Shown here in pieces: positions 18,548 through 26,869 of a stretch of DNA of 64,000 bases (positions within the stretch are counted from its first letter, which is position 1; every line of letters starts with the position of its first letter). The stretch covers positions 1-64,000 of the forward strand of contig NZ_CAUEQY010000009.1 in assembly GCF_959020145.1 (NCBI RefSeq), written 5' to 3'. Under the pieces are notes generated by a model. That model saw only the letters and a list, made by a program, of their open reading frames with translations, searched no databases and was not told the origin of the DNA. A program made the translations under genes and the position numbers. The DNA is from an uncultured Bifidobacterium sp. (GTDB lineage: Bacteria; Actinomycetota; Actinomycetes; Actinomycetales; Bifidobacteriaceae).

Positions 18548-18663
18548 TGCGGTGATCATAGCCTAGGTGAGACGCCCGGTCCCATTCCGAACCCGGAAGC
18601 TAAGGCCTAGCACGGCGATGGTACTGCACTCGAGAGGGTGTGGGAGAGTAGCAAGTCGCCGCG
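18548..18663 (+). rRNA. rrf: 5S ribosomal RNA, complete, solitary
   Basis: Conserved 5S blocks appear in order: CGCCCGGTCCCATTCCGAAC, CCGGAAGCTAAG, GCGATGGTACTGC and GGTGTGGGAGAGTAG. The ends pair (GCGGTGA with TCGCCGC). No 16S or 23S sequence lies upstream: DUF4391 starts only 184 bp away and the gap holds nothing recognisable. This is therefore a free-standing copy. Confidence 0.95.
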
Positions 18664-18676
18664 TTTACTCTTTTCG

Positions 18677-18712
18677 AATCCCGAGTTGAGCTGAGCTCCT
18701 CGGGATTTTTCG
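18677..18712 (+). terminator. 5S terminator
   Basis: AATCCCGAG (18677-18685) pairs with CTCGGGATT (18699-18707), and the run TTTTTC follows. Confidence 0.9.
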
Positions 18713-18860
18713 TTATCTGTCAAAGCAACTGACAAGAGTGCGTCGCCACTATCTTTTACATTGCCAATGCCGTTACGCCGTCAGCGTGACTGTCGTCTAT
18801 CCAATATATAAAAAGTATATACGTCTTATATAAATTGATTGTCGAAGCGGAGGAACCTTC

Positions 18861-19451
18861 ATGATCATCTCGGTCATCAACCTCAAGGGCGGCAGCGGCA
18901 AAACCACCACCGCCATGGCGTTGGCCACCGCGGCCGCACGGCACAACCGCAACGTGTCCGTGCTGGACACCGATCCGCAAGGCGATGCCACCACATGGGC
19001 GGGCGACGCCGAAGACGCCGGCGAAACCCTGCCGTTCACCGTGGACTCCGCCAATATCGGCAAACTGAAACGACTGCGCAAAACCATGGCGGATGACGAA
19101 CTCGTCATCATCGACTGCCCGCCGGCCGGCAACGTGGTGGACGTGGCCTGCGATGTGGCCGATTTCGTCATCGTTCCGGCCACCCAGGGGCCATTCGAAC
19201 TGAGCCATGCGCTCGAAACCGCGGAAAGCCTCGACGCGGCCGGCAAACCGTACGCGCTGCTGCTGCTCAAAGTGGAAAACAACAAGCTGGCCGGCAACGC
19301 GGTCAATCTCATCCGCGAACGCGGCGCCAGCGTCTTCGACGCGTCCGTACCCAAGCGCGTGGGCATGCAGAAAGTCATTGGCCACGCATTTCCCAGCAAT
19401 CTCAATGGGTATGAAGACGTGTATCTCGAACTTGAGGAGGCGATCGCCTGA
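18861..19451 (+). CDS. ParA-family ATPase
   Basis: 196 residues, a compact ParA/MinD-type ATPase. The deviant Walker A is INLKGGSGKTTTAMALA; LDTDPQGDATTWA and VIIDCPPAGNVVDVACDVAD are the other nucleotide motifs. GGAGGAACCTTC precedes the ATG. The stop overlaps the next start (TGATG), so it is coupled to a ribbon-helix-helix protein. This two-gene plan is that of small plasmid partition systems (ParA with an RHH centromere-binding protein). It is too short to be the main chromosomal ParA with its helix-turn-helix extension, so it may be a plasmid-derived relic now in the chromosome (inference). Confidence 0.9.
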   Translation: MIISVINLKGGSGKTTTAMALATAAARHNRNVSVLDTDPQGDATTWAGDAEDAGETLPFTVDSANIGKLKRLRKTMADDELVIIDCPPAGNVVDVACDVADFVIVPATQGPFELSHALETAESLDAAGKPYALLLLKVENNKLAGNAVNLIRERGASVFDASVPKRVGMQKVIGHAFPSNLNGYEDVYLELEEAIA

Positions 19452-19687
19452 TGGCCATTAGAAAACCGAACGGTGGTGCGAAGGCAGTGTCCACCGCTCC
19501 GCTGACCAGCGTGCAGGACACCCGCAGCCGTGGCAATGGCAATGGCAACGGCGAACGTGTGCTCATGAGTTTCAAAATTCCATCCGATCTGAAAATGATG
19601 CTGCAGGAAAACGCGCGTGAACGCGGCACCACCGCCAGCCGCATCATCATCGACGGCATCCGCCACGAGCTCGGCCTCGACGACTAA
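19451..19687 (+). CDS. ribbon-helix-helix protein, ParB/CopG-like partner of ParA
   Basis: 78 residues. The first 35 are basic and flexible, including a GNGNGNG run. The rest is a ribbon-helix-helix DNA-binding fold: the strand RVLMSFKIPSDL, then two helices KMMLQENARERG and ASRIIIDGIRHEL. Proteins of this size downstream of a short ParA bind a centromere-like repeat and repress their own operon. The ATG overlaps the parA stop codon. No obvious iteron array is visible upstream of parA. Confidence 0.85.
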   Translation: MAIRKPNGGAKAVSTAPLTSVQDTRSRGNGNGNGERVLMSFKIPSDLKMMLQENARERGTTASRIIIDGIRHELGLDD

Positions 19688-19795
19688 GCCGAAGGCGTGA
19701 AGGAAACCGTCGGAACATCAACGGAACGGACATAAACGGACACGGGCGGACATGGATGGTCGCGGACGTGCGTTCCGAAAAAACAAGGGAATGGT

Positions 19796-20944
19796 ATGGC
19801 TCAGGCAAAAACACGCCAGCCGCAAGGGCCGGCAACGGGCAAATCGCAAGCGTCGGCCAAAGCGAATCGGGCTAAGGCAAAACCGGCCGCAACGAGACCG
19901 GTCAAGCCGCTACGCACGCTGAATAAGACGAAAACGCATCGCGTACGCAACTTCATCTGCGCGGTGATTGCCTTCATATTCGCGCTCGCCGCGCTGCTGG
20001 GCACTGTCACGCACATTCTGCCGGAAGAACTGCAGGCGTTGCCGTATATGCCGATCGTCGTCTCCCTAGTGCCATGGTTCACGCTGCTCGCCGTAATCGC
20101 GCTCGTCTGCGCCATCGTCTCCAAACGTACGGTGTCCATCGTGATGGCCGTTCTGGCGATTGCGTTGCAGGCGTTCTGGCAGTATCCGTTCTTCTACCAG
20201 CCTTCGAAACTGCCACGTGCCGCAGTCGCGGCGGCGTCCGGCGAAACCGTCAACACGGATGACGGCTACGCGCGGCTGATGACGTGCAATGTGTACAAAG
20301 GGCGCGCCGATGCGCGTGAGATCGTGGATCTGGTGCGCAGCGAACACGTCGAGGTGCTTGCGTTGCAGGAGACGACCGACGCTTTCGTGGACGATCTGAA
20401 CCGTGCCGGCATCGCCTCGTATCTGCCCTATGCGCAGGTGTCGAGTTCGGACGGCGTGTACGGCAACGGCCTTTGGTCGGCGAGTCCGCTTGACGACCCT
20501 TCCGATGACGATGTCGATTCGAGCGCGTCGTTCATGCCGGGCGGCACCGTTTCGTTCAATGGGGGAGCCACGCAGGTGCGTTTCGTATCCGTGCATACCA
20601 CGTCGCCGACGAACGATTACTGGCAGCAGTGGAAGCGGTCGCTCGACGAACTGGCGAAACTACGTTTCGACACTAGCCGACGGTACGTTTTCATGGGTGA
20701 TTTCAACGCGACGTACGACCATACGCCGTTCCGCAACATTCTGGGAAACCGTTTCTCCGACGCCTCCCGTCAGGCCGGCGAGGGATTGAAATTCTCATGG
20801 CCTGCGAATGTCGATTACGTGCCGTCGTTCGCCGGAATCGACCATATCGTACTGGATTCCGGCATGCAGGCCGGACAGGTGCGCACAGTCAAAGTGGACG
20901 GCAGCGACCACAAAGCGCTGCTGGCGATTGTGCGGGTCGGCTAA
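19796..20944 (+). CDS. membrane-anchored endonuclease/exonuclease/phosphatase family protein
   Basis: 382 residues. A basic Ala/Lys-rich cytoplasmic tail (1-45) precedes three hydrophobic helices (about 50-72, 80-103 and 107-124), then an extracytoplasmic EEP domain from about 155. Catalytic signatures are MTCNVYKG, ALQETTD, MGDFNATYDH, FAGIDHIVL and GSDHKALLAIV, which supply the Glu, Asp, Asn and His of the family. Such proteins hydrolyse phosphodiester bonds; the substrate is unknown and could be extracellular nucleic acid or lipid head groups. AAGGGA lies 6 nt before the ATG. Confidence 0.87.
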   Translation: MAQAKTRQPQGPATGKSQASAKANRAKAKPAATRPVKPLRTLNKTKTHRVRNFICAVIAFIFALAALLGTVTHILPEELQALPYMPIVVSLVPWFTLLAVIALVCAIVSKRTVSIVMAVLAIALQAFWQYPFFYQPSKLPRAAVAAASGETVNTDDGYARLMTCNVYKGRADAREIVDLVRSEHVEVLALQETTDAFVDDLNRAGIASYLPYAQVSSSDGVYGNGLWSASPLDDPSDDDVDSSASFMPGGTVSFNGGATQVRFVSVHTTSPTNDYWQQWKRSLDELAKLRFDTSRRYVFMGDFNATYDHTPFRNILGNRFSDASRQAGEGLKFSWPANVDYVPSFAGIDHIVLDSGMQAGQVRTVKVDGSDHKALLAIVRVG

Positions 20945-20985
20945 GCCCGTGGCTAGACGGTGACGACCGGCATGTTATTCGAATA

Positions 20986-21144
20986 TCAGATGCAGGCGAT
21001 GACGTTCGTGCATTGCGGTTCTGTGGGCAGCATCGGCATGGTGAACTGGTCGAGCAGCTTGTAGGAGAGCGGTCCGGGCAACTGTCCTACCGGATTCGTG
21101 TGCGCCAGCCGTTCCACAATAGAGAAATATGGTATGTCTTGCAT
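20986..21144 (-). CDS. small peptide, possible modified-peptide precursor
   Basis: 52 residues, MQDIPYFSIVERLAH... ending TEPQCTNVIACI. The ATG at 21144 has AAGGGA 6 nt upstream. A longer in-frame ORF to 21243 lacks a site. The N-terminal half is leader-like, and the C-terminal 18 residues carry two Cys and two Thr, as in ribosomally made modified peptides, but no modifying enzyme or transporter lies nearby. Late codons are GC-rich like real genes. It could equally be a small regulatory peptide or noise. The rest of 20945-21402 shows nothing I can name. Confidence 0.4.
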   Translation of the reverse strand: MQDIPYFSIVERLAHTNPVGQLPGPLSYKLLDQFTMPMLPTEPQCTNVIACI

Positions 21145-21402
21145 GCTGATCCCTTGGTCTTCCAAAGGTGATGTATGGGTTGTGCGGTTGCTTTCCGATG
21201 CTTCCATAGCAGAAGGGGGAACCTTTTGGATACATTCACTCAACCGCTTAAGTATCCGTTTGCCACTATAACAGAGGGAGGGTCATTGTGCCTGTGCTGG
21301 AGGGTGGCGGTGAGATGGTGTTGTCCGGATTGCGGACGTGCGATTGATCTTGGATGCTGCCGATGGCGATGCGCGCCGACAATGTACGGGGATATGAAAA
21401 AG

Positions 21403-21475
21403 TGCCCCAGATAGGAATCGAACCTACGACACCTTCTTTAGGAGAGAAGTGCTCTATCCACTGAGCTACTGAGGC
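21403..21475 (-). tRNA. tRNA-Arg (anticodon CCT)
   Basis: The minus strand folds as a cloverleaf: acceptor GCCTCAG with CTGGGGC, D-arm GCTCAGTGGATAGAGC, anticodon loop CTCCTAA giving CCT, and T-loop GGTTCGATTCC. Discriminator A. CCA is not encoded. It reads AGG codons. Confidence 0.95.
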
Positions 21476-21612
21476 AACGAGTCACCATTGTACACACAAT
21501 ATGGACTCGACATGACGGGTAATCGGACCTGATTGTTCGGGCTCAAGCCGTTTGACGGACGTTCCGGTGGAACGTCCGTAGGTGAGGGGAGCGGCTGTGC
21601 CGCGACGGATGC

Positions 21613-21897
21613 TCAGGCCAGATTGTCTTGCGTGCCTGCGGTGTTGGCCGCGGTGGCCTGCTCTGCCTGCGCGGCGTCGAGCTTGGCTCGGACCTCGCCA
21701 AGCAGGCTCTGCGCGCGCTTGGCCAACGCCTCGCCGATCTCCCACTGCCGCATGGACTGGTCGAGGTTCAGGCCGCCCGCCTCCAACGCCTGCACGGCCT
21801 GGATGAGCTTGTCGCGCGCCTCCTCGTATGGCATCTGCGCGATTGCTTCGCGTTCCTTGTCGGTCAGGCTGGATGCCGGTGCTGCTTCGTTGCTCAT
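21613..21897 (-). CDS. xseB: exodeoxyribonuclease VII small subunit
   Basis: 94 residues, normal for XseB: MPYEEARDKLIQAVQALEAG, then LNLDQSMRQWEIGEALAKRA and a helical tail. It forms several copies per large subunit in an enzyme that cuts single-stranded DNA into acid-soluble oligonucleotides. The start lies 3 nt after the xseA stop, with GAAGGAG inside the end of xseA, so the two are coupled. Confidence 0.93.
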   Translation of the reverse strand: MSNEAAPASSLTDKEREAIAQMPYEEARDKLIQAVQALEAGGLNLDQSMRQWEIGEALAKRAQSLLGEVRAKLDAAQAEQATAANTAGTQDNLA

Positions 21898-21900
21898 GTG

Positions 21901-23181
21901 CTACTCCTTCGTTACGGTTTTCACTTCAGACACGACGATGCCGTGCTTCAAGGTCATGGTCAGCTGGTCGCCCGTCTTCACCTTGTCCGCGTCGTCAAGC
22001 ACATGCCCGTCGGCGCATTGCACCACCGCGTACCCGCGGTCAAGCGTGGATTGCGGACTCAGCGCGGTCAGCGACGCGTGCGCTTTCTCGATGGTCAGGC
22101 TCGCGTCGTCAAGAATACGGGTCAGACCGATCCGCATTCTTGTGCGTGCGTCATCAAGGAAACGCTGATGCGGTTCCAACATGGTGAGCGGCTGGGTGAG
22201 GCTTGGACGGTTCGCGTAGCCTTCGATAAGCCTGGTCTCGTTGGAGACGGTGGCGTCGATGCGCATGCGCATGCGGTCCAGGTTCACCTGAATCAGCTGC
22301 ATCTGCTCATGCACGTCCGGCACGACCTTCTTCGCTGCGTCGGTCGGCGTGGAGGCCCTGAGGTCGGCCACCAAATCCAGCAGGGTCCAATCGTCCTCAT
22401 GCCCGATGGCGGAAATCAGAGGAGTGTGGGCCGCCGCCGCGGCGCGCACCACGTTCTCATCGGAAAAGCCAATCAGATCTTCGAAAGCGCCGCCGCCACG
22501 CGCCACGATGATCACATCCACATCTGGATCGGCATCCAGCTGCCGGATGGCCGCTACCACGTCCGACGGGCACTGCTCGCCCTGCACGTGCACATGCGTC
22601 ACCTTGAAGCCGACGACGGGCCAACGCAGACGCACGTTGGTGATGACGTCGCCTTCCGCACGTGCCTGCGGCGCGCAGATCAAGCCGATGCAATGCGGAA
22701 ATTCCGGCAACGGCTTCTTGCGATCGGCGTCGAACAGACCTTCTCCCTTAAGCTTCTTGCGTAGCTCGTCGATCATGGCCTTCAGACTGCCGCCCGCGCC
22801 GGCCGTGATGATCGCGTCGCCGCGCAACGACAGCGACGTGCGCTTCATCCACACGTTCGGCTTGCCGTGGATGATGACACGGTCGCCCTGCACAAACGGC
22901 GCCGCCGCCGCGGCGAACCGTCCGAAGCCGTTGACTTCCATAGCGATGTCCTGCTGGTCGTCGCGCAGCGTGATGTAGGCGCTTCCCTGACGACGCGTGT
23001 TGATCTGCGTGATTTGCCCGGCCACCCATACGGAGGGCCAACGTTCGACCGCCGTGTAGAACTTCTCGCTGAGCAGGCTCACCGGCCAAGGGTTGTCGGC
23101 GGTGGTTTCCGACGCCAGACGGGGCAGCGGCTTCGACGTCCGCTGCGCCGTCGGTGGGTTGTAATCCGGGTTCCAAGTCAT
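21901..23181 (-). CDS. xseA: exodeoxyribonuclease VII large subunit
   Basis: 426 residues. An N-terminal OB fold (about 30-125: PVSLLSEKFYTAVERWPSVW, AYITLRDDQQDIAMEVNG) precedes the catalytic domain with PHCIGLICAPQARAEGDVI, VDVIIVARGGGAFEDLIGFS and PLISAIGHEDDWTLLDLVAD. A long helical region and a C-terminal segment STLDRGYAVVQ follow. It is the catalytic partner of XseB in processive single-strand DNA degradation. It is divergent from nrdD over 312 bp. Confidence 0.95.
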   Translation of the reverse strand: MTWNPDYNPPTAQRTSKPLPRLASETTADNPWPVSLLSEKFYTAVERWPSVWVAGQITQINTRRQGSAYITLRDDQQDIAMEVNGFGRFAAAAAPFVQGDRVIIHGKPNVWMKRTSLSLRGDAIITAGAGGSLKAMIDELRKKLKGEGLFDADRKKPLPEFPHCIGLICAPQARAEGDVITNVRLRWPVVGFKVTHVHVQGEQCPSDVVAAIRQLDADPDVDVIIVARGGGAFEDLIGFSDENVVRAAAAAHTPLISAIGHEDDWTLLDLVADLRASTPTDAAKKVVPDVHEQMQLIQVNLDRMRMRIDATVSNETRLIEGYANRPSLTQPLTMLEPHQRFLDDARTRMRIGLTRILDDASLTIEKAHASLTALSPQSTLDRGYAVVQCADGHVLDDADKVKTGDQLTMTLKHGIVVSEVKTVTKE

Positions 23182-23348
23182 AAGTCAAGATTCCATCATC
23201 TTGCGGACAAATGGAACATATGTTCGAGTGTTGCGAATGCTCCGTGCGTGAAGATAGTACGGTGTGTGGGGCTGTGTCAAAACGACACTCCGAGATGAAA
23301 TCGTTACTTTTGTCACACAAGGTACAAAATGGCGAAATCTCGCCAAAA

Positions 23349-23396
23349 GTAGAATATATAGTTTCTCTAGCGGCGTGGTGACACTACATTTAGTGC
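23349..23396 (+). promoter_or_regulatory. two NrdR-type boxes upstream of nrdDG
   Basis: Compared with the recalled NrdR box consensus acaCwAtATaTwgtgt, box 1 (23349-23364, core GAATATATAGTTT) and box 2 (23381-23396, ACACTACATTTAGTGC, 13 of 16) fit well. Their starts are 32 bp apart, about three helical turns, as is usual for NrdR pairs. They would repress nrdDG when dNTP/ATP levels are adequate. The rest of 23182-23493 is promoter DNA shared with xseA, including the dyad TGGCGA/TCGCCA near 23329. Confidence 0.65.
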
Positions 23397-23493
23397 CGAC
23401 CTTGGCGTAGAGTGTGCATCTGTAGATACGAACGGGCATGCGGACGAAGCATGAAACCTGGCCGGATGGGTCCGGCCCGGAAAGGAAATATAC

Positions 23494-25899
23494 ATGGAAA
23501 CCCAGACTCTGGAAGGCGTTGCGACCGAAACCGAGAACGCGCCGGAAATGGTCAAGGTGCTTGTCGAGAAGCGCGACGGGCGTGTGGTCGATTTCGATCC
23601 GATCAACATCATCAGCGCGGTGAAATCGGCTTTCGCCGACCTCGACAAGAAAATCGGTCCTCAGGAGGAACGGCTGATTCGCGACATCGCCAATCAGGTC
23701 GAGGCCGAAATCAAGGACCGTTACAATGGTCCGGCGAAGATCGAGGACATCCAAAACCTCGTGGAGCATGGGCTGATCGAGGATCATCTGTACGACGTGG
23801 CCCGCACCTACACCAACTACCGTCTGAACAAGGACATCGAGCGCGCCAAGGCCACAGACATCAACGAGGCCGTGCGCCGCTTGGTGGACCGCGACGAGGC
23901 TCTGGTGCGTGAGAACGCCAACAAGGACTCCAACGTCTACTCCACCCAGCGTGACCTGCTGGCCGGCGCGGTGTCCAAGGCGTCCGCCTTCTCCATGCTG
24001 CCGGATGCGGTGTCCAACGCGCATATGAAGGGCGACATCCACTTCCACGACGCCGATTACTCGCCGTTCACCGCGCAGTCCAACTGCTCGCTGCCGAACT
24101 ATTGGGACATGCTGGCCAATGGCTTCACCCTCGGCAACGCGCCGATGGGTTCGCCGAACAGCATCTCCATCGCCGCCACGCAGATCACCCAGATCATGAA
24201 GGACGTGGCCTCCAGCCAGTACGGCGGACAGACCGCCAACCGCGCCGACGAGCATTTCGCCGAATACGCCAAGAAGGACTACGACAAGTTCCTTGAGCAG
24301 GCCCACGAGATCATGCCCGACGATCTGCCGATCGAGATCGCCGAACGTCAGGTGCGCATGGCCAAGGCCGTCGAGCCGAAGCGCCTGCACTTCGAAAAGG
24401 ATCGTCCGGCACTGCCGATGGACGAGCCGTTCGACAAGACGTCCGACCGTCTGCAGCAGCTGCGTGAGATCTGGGCGAAGATCCAGACCCGCAAGGCCAT
24501 CTACGACGCCATGCAGACCATGGAATACCAGATCAACTCCAACCGTGTGTCCAACGGCCAGACCCCGTTCGTGACCGTCGGCTTCGGTCTCGGCACCGAC
24601 TGGTTCGCGCGCGAAATCCAGCGCGCCATCTTCCTCAACCGCATCCGCGGCCTCGGTTCCGAGCATCACACCGCCATCTTCCCGAAGCTCGTCTTCACCA
24701 TCAAGCACGGTGTGAACGCCGATCCGGGCGACCCGAACTACGACCTGAAGCAGTTGGCCCTCGAATGCGCCACCAAGCGCATGTACCCGGACGTCATCTT
24801 CTACGAGAACATCGTGAAGATCACCGGCTCCTTCAAAGCGCCGATGGGCTGCCGTTCCTTCCTGCAGGGCTGGATCGACCCGAAGACCGGCAAGGATGTC
24901 GAGGACGGCCGCATGAACCTCGGCGTGGTCACCGTGAACATTCCGCGCATCGCATTGGAATCCCACGGAGACAAGGACCGCTTCTGGAAGATCTTCGACG
25001 AGCGCATGACCGTCGCCCATCAGGCGTTGCAGTTCCGCATCATGCGTTGCAAGCAGGCCACTCCGGTCAACGCCCCGACCCTGTTCCGCTTCGGCGCATT
25101 CGGCCGTCTCGGCGCCAACGACAGCGTTGATCAGCTGTTCCGCAACGAACGCGCCACCGTGTCCCTTGGTTACATCGGCCTGTATGAGGCGACCAGCGTG
25201 TTCTATGGCAAGGACTGGATGCGCGACCACGACTGGGATCCGGAAGGCAAGGAATTCGCCCTGTCCATCGTCAAGCGCATGAACGAGCTGTGCAAGGATT
25301 GGAGCACCGCGGAAGGCTACCACTACTCCGTGTACTCCACGCCGGCCGAATCGCTCACCGACCGCTTCAACCGCATGGACCGCGAGAAGTTCGGCGAAGT
25401 GGACGGCGTCACCGACCACGACTTCTACACCAACTCCTTCCACTACCCGGTGTGGCTGCAGCCCACGCCGATGGAGAAGCTCGACTACGAGAAGGACTTC
25501 CCGTACTACGCGTCCGGCGGCTTCATCAACTACTGCGAATTCCCGTGCCTGCAGGCCAATCCGAAGGCGCTCGAAGCGGTGTGGGACTACGCCTACACCA
25601 TCGGCATCGGCTATCTCGGCACGAACACGCCAATCGACCGTTGCTACGAATGCGGTTTCGAAGGTGACTTCGAACCGACCGAAGAAGGCTTCAAGTGCCC
25701 CGAATGCGGCAACTCCGACCCGGACCGCTGCAACGTGACCAAGCGCACCTGCGGCTACCTCGGCAATCCGGTGCAGCGCCCGATGGTGCACGGCCGACAC
25801 GAGGAAATCGCGCACCGCGTCAAGCACATGAGCGGCGAAACCGGCCATGTCACCCTTGACGACGGTTCCGAACGCGAATGGTTCGAGGAAGCCAAGTAA
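23494..25899 (+). CDS. nrdD: anaerobic ribonucleoside-triphosphate reductase
   Basis: 801 residues. An N-terminal ATP-cone (KVLVEKRDGRVVDFDPINII, about 13-105) leads into the class III catalytic barrel: DIHFHDADYSPF, NSISIAATQITQIMKDVAS, SNRVSNGQTPFVTVGFG. The C-terminus has a zinc site of paired CxxC motifs (CYECGFEGDF and CPECGNSD) and the glycyl radical loop KRTCGYLGNPVQRP. It makes deoxyribonucleotides without oxygen, using formate as reductant in this class. GGAAAGGAAATATAC precedes the ATG. It is followed after 45 bp by its activase. Confidence 0.97.
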   Translation: METQTLEGVATETENAPEMVKVLVEKRDGRVVDFDPINIISAVKSAFADLDKKIGPQEERLIRDIANQVEAEIKDRYNGPAKIEDIQNLVEHGLIEDHLYDVARTYTNYRLNKDIERAKATDINEAVRRLVDRDEALVRENANKDSNVYSTQRDLLAGAVSKASAFSMLPDAVSNAHMKGDIHFHDADYSPFTAQSNCSLPNYWDMLANGFTLGNAPMGSPNSISIAATQITQIMKDVASSQYGGQTANRADEHFAEYAKKDYDKFLEQAHEIMPDDLPIEIAERQVRMAKAVEPKRLHFEKDRPALPMDEPFDKTSDRLQQLREIWAKIQTRKAIYDAMQTMEYQINSNRVSNGQTPFVTVGFGLGTDWFAREIQRAIFLNRIRGLGSEHHTAIFPKLVFTIKHGVNADPGDPNYDLKQLALECATKRMYPDVIFYENIVKITGSFKAPMGCRSFLQGWIDPKTGKDVEDGRMNLGVVTVNIPRIALESHGDKDRFWKIFDERMTVAHQALQFRIMRCKQATPVNAPTLFRFGAFGRLGANDSVDQLFRNERATVSLGYIGLYEATSVFYGKDWMRDHDWDPEGKEFALSIVKRMNELCKDWSTAEGYHYSVYSTPAESLTDRFNRMDREKFGEVDGVTDHDFYTNSFHYPVWLQPTPMEKLDYEKDFPYYASGGFINYCEFPCLQANPKALEAVWDYAYTIGIGYLGTNTPIDRCYECGFEGDFEPTEEGFKCPECGNSDPDRCNVTKRTCGYLGNPVQRPMVHGRHEEIAHRVKHMSGETGHVTLDDGSEREWFEEAK

Positions 25900-25944
25900 T
25901 CAATCGCAATAATCGCAAAACAACAGGCAATTCAGGAGCAACGT

Positions 25945-26658
25945 ATGGTAAGCAGCGCCGATCCCGCTGTGTCTCGCCGTGATTTCGCGGCCGGCGAAAC
26001 CGGCCGCGGGCCGTTCATTCCGACAAACCGCGCCAGCAACCCGCGTGCCGGACAATGGACGAACGCGATGAGCCACAACATGATCGCCGACTACAAGCGG
26101 TTCCTCATGACCGACGGCGAGGGAATCCGCTGCTCGCTGTACGTCTCCGGCTGCCCATTCCACTGCGAAGGCTGCTACAACTCGTCGATCTGGGATTTCC
26201 GCGCCGGCCACGAATACAACGACCGGCTCGAAGCTCAGATCATGGCCGATCTGAGCCTGCCGTACGTGCAGGGCATCACCTTCCTCGGGGGCGAGCCGCT
26301 GCTCAACACCGGCGTGCTGCTGCCGCTTTCACGCAAGATCCGGGAGCGGTTCGGCCGCACCAAGGACATTTGGTGCTGGACGGGCTACACGTGGGAGGAG
26401 CTCATGCGCGAAGGCGAAAGCCCCGACAAGCGTGAACTGCTCGAACAGATCGATATCCTCGTGGATGGCCGGTATATCAAGGATCTGCACGATTCGCTGC
26501 TGCAGTTTCGCGGCAGCTCCAACCAGCGCATCATCGATGTGCCCAAGTCGTTGGAAAGCGGGCAGGTGGTGCTGTGGTCGAAACTACACGATCAGACGCG
26601 GTTCATTCCCGAAATCTACGGCAAGGACCGCGCTGCGGGGGAGGGGGCGGCTTCCTGA
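25945..26658 (+). CDS. nrdG: anaerobic ribonucleotide reductase activating protein
   Basis: 237 residues. Radical SAM enzyme with the cluster motif in YVSGCPFHCEGCYNSSIWDF (CX3CX2C) and the SAM-contacting GITFLGGEPLL. It generates the glycyl radical on NrdD. The N-terminal 40 residues before MSHNMIADYKRFLMTDGEG are not typical of the family; CAGGAG stands 6 nt before the first ATG, which supports 25945, but an internal start at the Met of MSHNM is possible. Confidence 0.95.
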   Translation: MVSSADPAVSRRDFAAGETGRGPFIPTNRASNPRAGQWTNAMSHNMIADYKRFLMTDGEGIRCSLYVSGCPFHCEGCYNSSIWDFRAGHEYNDRLEAQIMADLSLPYVQGITFLGGEPLLNTGVLLPLSRKIRERFGRTKDIWCWTGYTWEELMREGESPDKRELLEQIDILVDGRYIKDLHDSLLQFRGSSNQRIIDVPKSLESGQVVLWSKLHDQTRFIPEIYGKDRAAGEGAAS

Positions 26659-26672
26659 ATGGTTTTGAACGG

Positions 26673-26684
26673 TTCGTATACGAA
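26673..26684. repeat. short perfect palindrome after nrdG
   Basis: TTCGTATACGAA is self-complementary and is flanked by GAACGGTT on one side and GAACGGTT again on the other. It could be a weak terminator stem or a protein site before the next gene; no U-tract follows. Confidence 0.4.
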
Positions 26685-26869
26685 CGGTTGGAATTAGGCA
26701 AGCTGACTATATTCGTTGTCTAATTATGCGTCGTGTCGTGCACTTTATGCGATACCGTGCCGAATTAGGCAGGGGCACAGACTACCATTACATACTTGGA
26801 TAACCGGGGCAGGGCGTTCGTGTTGGCACGGACGCAACCCGGCGGATGAGAACGATAGAGGTACAGTAC

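Noticed and set aside
21175..21414. 79-codon Cys/Trp-rich plus-strand ORF near the tRNA
   Set aside because: It has no ribosome site, odd composition, and ends inside the tRNA gene; it is probably chance.
21403..21475. tRNA-Arg as an integration site
   Set aside because: No integrase and no second copy of the tRNA 3' end was seen within the window.
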